A program made the translations under genes and the position numbers. Below, piece after piece: positions 59,680-64,000 of a stretch of 64,000 nucleotides of DNA (its first letter is position 1; each line of letters opens with the position of its first letter). Source of the stretch: Brevibacterium sp. 'Marine' (lineage in GTDB: Bacteria > Actinomycetota > Actinomycetes > Actinomycetales > Brevibacteriaceae); the NCBI RefSeq assembly GCF_012844365.1, contig NZ_CP051626.1, positions 496,001-560,000 of the forward strand. The letters run 5' to 3'. Below the pieces are notes generated by a model that saw nothing but the letters and a program-made list of their open reading frames with translations, was not told the origin of the DNA and made no database searches.

Positions 59680-59926
59680 CGTCGAATGTCTCCCTCTCGT
59701 CGGGCCGGCGGCGCCGCCGCGTGCTGCCGGGTTCGGAACGCCCGGCTCGCGCATCCTGTCTTGAGCACGCAGGGTGCGCGTATGGTCCATCCCACCATAT
59801 ATCGAATCAGTCAATAATGTACATGCATTCATGACTGTTGAGGTATCGGATTGCTGCTGGGTGCATGGCCGACGGGCGCTGCCGCCGTTCAGTTCGACTT
59901 CGGACGCCGGCGACTGCCGGACGTGC
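59680..59926. promoter_or_regulatory. Promoter region of the CoA-transferase operon
   Basis: 247 bp. The AT-rich part holds CAGTCA (59808-59813) and TGACTG (59832-59837) as inverted arms around ATGTACAT, a probable operator. The regulator may be the TetR protein at 62.2 kb or another; no link is shown. The rest shows nothing clear. Confidence 0.4.
59808..59837. promoter_or_regulatory. Inverted repeat CAGTCA...TGACTG with inner ATGTACAT
   Basis: A 30-bp two-fold symmetric site of low GC upstream of the CoA-transferase start. Operator candidate only. Confidence 0.4.
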
Positions 59927-61225
59927 TCACAGCTGGGCGTTCCATTCGTCGAGGCGGCGGCGGAGATCCTCGGCGGTCATGTCCGTGAGGCCGATTCCGT
60001 GGTAGTTCGGCAGCCAGGTCTCGACACGGTCGTGGGCGAGTGCCGCGGCTTGGACGTCCCAGGCGCGGATGTCGTGAATGCGGCGGCCCAATCGCTCTTC
60101 GTATGCGGCGAGGAAGACGGCGGCGGCCTCGGGGGAGCCGAGCAGCACGAGATCCTGACGGCACCAGGCGAGGTCGACTCCCCGTGGTCCGCGGCTCGCG
60201 CCCGACCAGTCGACGACTCCCGTGAGGCATCCCTGCGACCAGAGGGCATTGCCTGCCCAGAAGTCCCTGTGCGTGAGGACCTCCTCGTCGCGGTCGAGGT
60301 TCGCCCACTCACGTTGTGCGCGAACGGCGAGATCCGAGGTTCCAGGAGGTGGGGACTGTGGAGTCACCGGCAGGCCGGTGCCGTCGAGTTCGTGGATGCG
60401 CACCAATGCCGCGGCCATCTCGCGAGCGATGGTGGTCAGCGGCGTGGCCGGATCCGGAGACGTCCCCGGCACGCGGGTCGTGACGATGACCGGGTCGTTG
60501 GTGTCGGCGCTGTGGGCGATGAGGTGGGGGACGAGATCGCCGAGCGGGGCCAGCCGATCGAGCACCGCGGACTCCCGGATCGCTGCGTCGTGGCCGGTGG
60601 GAAACTCGCGGACGACGAGCTCCGCGTCTCCGTCTCGGACTGCCACGGTCAGTGCGTGCTGACCGCCGGCCAGGGTCTCTGTGAAGCTCAGCTCGCGACC
60701 GAGCAGTGCCGAGGCCGAGGCGAGGGCGCGGCCGTGACGTCTGCTGTCGGCGGTGCTGAGCTGCCGTTTCAGGCCCTCGGCATACCGCCTGGCCATCATC
60801 TCCTGTCCGGCCACCGTCACCGGGGCGCCCAGGCGAAGCAGCGGATGCGCGGGAACGGAGTCGGCGCTGATGGTCACGGCCAGTCGACCGTCGGTGCCGA
60901 TGGAGACGAGGAAGGTCTCCTCTCCGTCCTCGAGGTGACCCGGCAGGGTGCGATAGGTGAATCCGGCGCGATCTGCCTCATCGATCACCCGGGTCACGAC
61001 GCACGAACCCACGGGCACGAGCAGATCGCGACCGCGCAGCCGCCTCGGCGCGGCCGGCCATCGGAGATTGAGTCCCAGATCGACGATCTGGCCCTCGACC
61101 ACCCGGCGAGACGGGCGGACGACGACGCCTGCGAGGTCCTGCAGCGCCCACGAGAAGACCGCGTCGCGGGCGAGTGGGAATTGTGCGGCCGGGCCGACGT
61201 CGAGGTGGAACTCGAGATGATTCAT
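59927..61225 (-). CDS. DUF1990 - aminoglycoside-phosphotransferase-like kinase fusion
   Basis: A 432-residue protein of two parts. Residues 1-155 resemble DUF1990, an actinobacterial START-like fold: FTYRTLPGHLEDGEETFLVS and RLGAPVTVAGQEMMARRYAE match its closing pattern. Residues about 165-432 are a phosphotransferase of the APH family: a catalytic loop LTHRDFWAGNALW (His-x-Asp...Asn) and the metal Asp in VVDWSGASRGPRGVDLAW. I do not know a characterised example of this fusion. Kinases of this family phosphorylate small metabolites, antibiotics or sugars. The start at 61225 is chosen because DUF1990 begins there; earlier ATGs add unrelated residues. One CGCCGAGGCGG motif lies at 61040-61050. 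Confidence 0.72.
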   Translation of the reverse strand: MNHLEFHLDVGPAAQFPLARDAVFSWALQDLAGVVVRPSRRVVEGQIVDLGLNLRWPAAPRRLRGRDLLVPVGSCVVTRVIDEADRAGFTYRTLPGHLEDGEETFLVSIGTDGRLAVTISADSVPAHPLLRLGAPVTVAGQEMMARRYAEGLKRQLSTADSRRHGRALASASALLGRELSFTETLAGGQHALTVAVRDGDAELVVREFPTGHDAAIRESAVLDRLAPLGDLVPHLIAHSADTNDPVIVTTRVPGTSPDPATPLTTIAREMAAALVRIHELDGTGLPVTPQSPPPGTSDLAVRAQREWANLDRDEEVLTHRDFWAGNALWSQGCLTGVVDWSGASRGPRGVDLAWCRQDLVLLGSPEAAAVFLAAYEERLGRRIHDIRAWDVQAAALAHDRVETWLPNYHGIGLTDMTAEDLRRRLDEWNAQL

Positions 61226-61390
61226 GACTCCATTCTCGTCCAGTGCGCTCGCTTGGCGCGGCAGTCCTTGTCTTCCTCCGACGGCTATGCCTACGATGAG
61301 AACCGATCGCTGAACGAACGCTCGCTTCACGGCGATTCGCCAGGTCAGCGCCGAATCACCATGTCACTGCACGAACACTGGAGTTCATCA

Positions 61391-62209
61391 ATGTCAGACA
61401 GCACCTCAGCAGCACAGCCGACAGCCGCCTCTGCGGAACCGAAGTCAGGACGTCGTTTCGACGGTCAGGTCGCCGTCATCACCGGTGCCAGCCGCGGTAT
61501 CGGGCTCGGAATCGCGCATCGTCTGCAGGCCGAAGGCGCCACCGTCATCCTCACCGCGCGCAAGCCCGAAGCACTGGGCGAGGCAGTCGCGGAGTTCCCC
61601 GAGGGTACGGCGATCGGCATCGCCGGCAAGGCCGACGACCCGGCACACAGGGCAGAGGTGTTCGACACGATCGCTGAGAAGTTCGGTCGCCTCGATGTGC
61701 TCGTGGCCAACGCCGGAATCAACCCGGTCTACGGTCCGCTCGTCGACATGGAGCTCGACGCCGCACGAAAGATCTTCGACGTCAATGTGCTCGGCACGCT
61801 GGCCTGGGTGCAGGACGCGGTCCATCATAATGGCCTGAACTTTCGTGAGAACCGGGGACGGGTGGTGGCGATCTCATCGGTGGCCGGGCAGGTGCCGAGC
61901 GAGGGCATCGGCTTCTACGGAATCTCGAAGGCGGCGGTCTCGCACCTGACAAAGACCCTCGCCGTCGAGCTCGGTCCCGACGTCCGTGTCAACGCCGTCG
62001 CCCCGGCAGTGGTCAAGACGAAGTTCGCCACCGCGCTGTACGAGGGCAGGGAGGAGGAGGTCGCGTCCGCGTACCCGGTCAAACGCCTCGGGACTCCCGA
62101 GGACATCGCCGGTGCCGTCGCCTATCTCGCGTCGGACGACGCCGATTGGATCACCGCCCAGGTGCTCACCGCCGATGGAGGAGTCGTCACCGCCGGCGGC
62201 AGCGCCTGA
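61391..62209 (+). CDS. SDR-family oxidoreductase
   Basis: A 272-residue classical SDR. Glycine motif ITGASRGIGLGIAHRL (29-44), LVANAGINPVYGPL, catalytic Ser in AISSVAGQ, YGISKAA for YxxxK, and a C-terminal DWITAQVLTADGGVVTAGG. A cytosolic NAD(P)-dependent reductase or dehydrogenase of an unknown hydroxy or keto compound. The ATG at 61391 follows TGGAGTTCATCA. It converges with the TetR gene 10 bp downstream and, by position, may belong to the fatty-acyl pathway. Confidence 0.9.
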   Translation: MSDSTSAAQPTAASAEPKSGRRFDGQVAVITGASRGIGLGIAHRLQAEGATVILTARKPEALGEAVAEFPEGTAIGIAGKADDPAHRAEVFDTIAEKFGRLDVLVANAGINPVYGPLVDMELDAARKIFDVNVLGTLAWVQDAVHHNGLNFRENRGRVVAISSVAGQVPSEGIGFYGISKAAVSHLTKTLAVELGPDVRVNAVAPAVVKTKFATALYEGREEEVASAYPVKRLGTPEDIAGAVAYLASDDADWITAQVLTADGGVVTAGGSA

Positions 62210-62219
62210 GGGGCACGCG

Positions 62220-62834
62220 CTACCTCACCGGGAGGCCGGCGGCATGGGCGCAGATCTCGCCATAGCGCCTGGCTACGCCAGCAGGATCAAGCTCACCGCC
62301 GGCCCGGTACCACTGCGAGACGCCCGTGCAGATCGTCGTGATCGCACGTGAGGCGTCCCGCGGGAACTCCGTGGTGAAGCTGCCGTCGGCAACGCACTCC
62401 TCGACCACCTCGTCGAGGAGTTTCTGCTGTCGGTCACGAGCAGCGATATGAGCATCCCGGTGCTGATCTTTCAGCGCTCGGATCTCGCTGAATGCGATGA
62501 AGGCGAGTTCGGACTGGTGTGCGTGGAAGAGCAGCAGGCATTCGATGAGTCTGTCGAATCGTGCGGTCGGCTCCTGCCCGCCGTCGGCGAGAGCGGCGAC
62601 GCTGCGCTGCCATAGGTCCTCCATCGCCAGCCGGTCGATCTCGGCGAGGATCGCATGCTTCGACGCGAAGTGGTGATAGAGACCGGGCACTGACAGGCCG
62701 GCCGCACCGGCGAGCTGACGGATGCTCGTGCCGTGGAATCCGCCTTTGACGAAGCTGTCGAGCGCGGACTGAAGGATCGGCGAAAGCAACGGCGCATCGT
62801 AGTCGCGCCAGTCGGTCGAAGGTGCGTTGCTCAC
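62220..62834 (-). CDS. TetR-family regulator of the acyl-CoA synthetase gene
   Basis: A 204-residue TetR repressor. The N-terminal HTH runs from ILQSALDSFVKGGFHGTSIR to LSVPGLYHHFASKHAIL (about residues 20-60). The rest is the helical ligand domain of the type found in regulators of fatty acid and cholesterol-ring catabolism. I chose the GTG at 62834, preceded by AGGGACGACTC; another GTG lies 27 bp upstream. It is divergent from the acyl-CoA synthetase gene, whose promoter carries an 18-bp palindrome (63015-63032) that fits TetR binding. Confidence 0.87.
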   Translation of the reverse strand: MSNAPSTDWRDYDAPLLSPILQSALDSFVKGGFHGTSIRQLAGAAGLSVPGLYHHFASKHAILAEIDRLAMEDLWQRSVAALADGGQEPTARFDRLIECLLLFHAHQSELAFIAFSEIRALKDQHRDAHIAARDRQQKLLDEVVEECVADGSFTTEFPRDASRAITTICTGVSQWYRAGGELDPAGVARRYGEICAHAAGLPVR

Positions 62835-63062
62835 GAGTCGTCCCTGCCTGCTCAGTGTCACTGTCGTCTCATCCCTAATCTACGGCCATTCTCGTCCGGC
62901 GGGTCCCTTTGGTCGCCGAGATATCCCTTCGCCTGTTGATTCTCCTAAGCCGCCGAGGCATCTCCTTCGTCTGCCCTTGCGCCCGACCATCGTGTGACCT
63001 ACGATACAGAACTAACCGAGCGAGCGCTCGGTCGGGCCGCGGGGAACCGGCTCGGTCCAGAC
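62835..63062. promoter_or_regulatory. TetR-synthetase divergent promoter region
   Basis: Contains a promoter TTGCGC (62977-62982)-N17-TACGAT (63000-63005) for the synthetase gene and the palindrome ACCGAGCG-ag-CGCTCGGT (63015-63032) just downstream of its -10, the normal place for a repressor site. Confidence 0.65.
63015..63032. promoter_or_regulatory. TetR-type operator ACCGAGCG-AG-CGCTCGGT
   Basis: Perfect 8-bp arms with a 2-bp spacer. ACCGxxCG...CGxxCGGT sites are typical of TetR regulators of acyl-CoA and phenylacetyl-CoA catabolism. Released presumably by an acyl-CoA ligand. Confidence 0.7.
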
Positions 63063-63083
63063 ATGATGAAGGGCGACAGTCAG

Positions 63084-64000
63084 ATGGCAGCCGACAACAC
63101 CTCCACCGCTACGCAGCACGTGTGGACGCGGCTTTACCCCGCCGGAGTAGGCGAGGCGACGGAGATCCACGACAAGTCCACTGCCCATGCGTGGAATGCC
63201 CGCGTCGAGGCCCACCCTGACCAGACCGCCGTGACCTATCGCGGCCGCACATTCACTACCACCGACATCGACCGTGAGGCCGAAGCGCTCGCCGCCGGGT
63301 TCCTCGCCCGCGGCCTGCAGAAATCGAGCATCGTCGGCGTCTACCTCCAGAACGTCCCGCAGTTCGCCGTCGCACTGCTGGCGGCGTGGAAGGTCGGCAT
63401 CGTCCCTCTCGTCCTCAATCCCATGTACCGCGGTCGCGAACTGCGCGAGCTCATAGACGATTCGTCCGCCTCGGCGATCATCTGCGACGAAGCAGATCTC
63501 GGCCAGGCTCGCGAGACCCTCACCGGCAGCTCGCTGACTTGGGTGCTCACGACCGATGACGACGAATACGACTGCGACCCTGCTGACTTCACCGGCGATG
63601 CCAAGGCGGCAGCCTCCCGTGAGTCAGAGGCCACCCTCGCCGAGGCGACCCCCGCCGAGTCCGGGATCGCCGTCGACGCGTGGGGTCCCTTCCTCGACTC
63701 CCACCGCAGCGACGTTCCCAGTCACCGCACCGAACTGCTGCCCGGACTCGATGACTCCGCCCTGCTCACCTACACATCCGGCACCACCGGACCGGCCAAG
63801 GGCGCCGTCGGCACCCACCGCAATGTGCTTGCCGTGGCCCGGTCGTACGGAGCGTGGATGAACCTCGGCGAAGGCGACGTCATGCTCGCCATCGCCCCGC
63901 TCTTCCACATCACCGGAGCCGTCGCCTGCGCGGCGACCTCGCTGATCTTTCCGATCACGCTCGACTTCATCGGCCGCGTCAACGCGGACAAGATCGTCAC
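63084..64000 (+). CDS. Acyl-CoA synthetase (AMP-forming), 5' part
   Basis: The first 305 codons of an AMP-dependent acyl-CoA synthetase, cut by the window end. ANL-superfamily signature YTSGTTGPAKGAVGTH at about residues 229-244 (motif A3, ATP binding), preceded by VGVYLQNVPQFAVALLAAWK and PLVLNPMYRGRELRELIDDS; APLFHITGAV is motif A4-like. Between them a low-complexity AAASRESEATLAEATPAESG loop (about 186-205) carries a one-base variant of the dispersed motif. Start: the ATG at 63084 is in frame with ATGs at 63063 and 63066, and the choice is not secure. Controlled probably by the divergent TetR gene. Confidence 0.88.
   Translation, partial: MAADNTSTATQHVWTRLYPAGVGEATEIHDKSTAHAWNARVEAHPDQTAVTYRGRTFTTTDIDREAEALAAGFLARGLQKSSIVGVYLQNVPQFAVALLAAWKVGIVPLVLNPMYRGRELRELIDDSSASAIICDEADLGQARETLTGSSLTWVLTTDDDEYDCDPADFTGDAKAAASRESEATLAEATPAESGIAVDAWGPFLDSHRSDVPSHRTELLPGLDDSALLTYTSGTTGPAKGAVGTHRNVLAVARSYGAWMNLGEGDVMLAIAPLFHITGAVACAATSLIFPITLDFIGRVNADKIV

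Noticed and set aside
59774-61390. Long upstream extension of the SDR gene at 61391
   Set aside because: The frame is open only because it is antisense to the DUF1990-kinase gene; homology begins at the ATG at 61391, which has a ribosome site.

Overview
The window is about 64 kb of GC-rich actinobacterial chromosome. Genes are tightly packed, with many 1-4 base stop/start overlaps and GTG or TTG starts. A RamB-type regulator beside aceA and aceB, a MhuD-like heme-degrading enzyme, a urease operon of the actinobacterial type without ureE, and several IclR, GntR and TetR regulators all suit a soil- or surface-living Micrococcales bacterium. My best guess is Brevibacterium or a close relative, but no rRNA or marker gene here proves it. 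There are no tRNA or rRNA genes, phage genes, transposases or CRISPR arrays.

Layout. 0-3 kb: a decayed LysR gene, a short-chain dehydrogenase and two divergent IclR regulators. 2.9-5.2 kb: divergent MetF-like and GcvT/DmdA-like genes, which together look like a tetrahydrofolate-dependent demethylation module. 5.5-9.3 kb: an APC permease and a KtrB/KtrA potassium uptake pair. 9.4-14.6 kb: MhuD-like enzyme, an orphan Mod-type DNA methyltransferase, an L-2-hydroxyglutarate-oxidase-like flavoenzyme with a large disordered insert, and RamB. 14.8-18 kb: the glyoxylate shunt (aceA, aceB). 18-25.5 kb: DUF664 protein, WYL regulator with a clear operator, UspA protein, a large FAD/Fe-S dehydrogenase, a small HTH protein and an inositol-monophosphatase-family enzyme. 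25.7-29.8 kb: a four-gene siderophore-iron ABC transporter behind a DtxR/IdeR-like box.

30-41 kb holds the most distinctive locus: an APC permease, a Cache-domain protein, a GntR regulator, a flavodoxin and an FprA-type reductase on one side, and a cytochrome P450, a glutamine-synthetase-like ligase, a solute-binding-fold protein without signal peptide and two gamma-glutamyl hydrolases (class C26) on the other. I read it as an inducible pathway in which an amine is gamma-glutamylated, oxidised by a flavodoxin-fed P450 and released by hydrolysis. The substrate is unknown.

41-52 kb: urease operon ureABC-F-D-G, followed by a five-gene ABC importer of the nickel/oligopeptide class that probably supplies its metal. 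52-56 kb: a small membrane protein, a YtcJ-like amidohydrolase and an acyltransferase. 56-64 kb: fatty-acyl or short-acyl CoA metabolism (SDR, acyl-CoA dehydrogenase, class III CoA-transferase, second SDR, TetR regulator, acyl-CoA synthetase cut by the window end) plus an unusual DUF1990-kinase fusion.

Two repeat families run through the window. One is a 58-bp near-perfect palindrome present three times. The other is a short motif, CGCCGAGGCGG within a longer CCTCGCCGAGGCGGCC, which I count about 29 times; it is concentrated just after stop codons, in short intergenic gaps and in low-complexity inserts of proteins.
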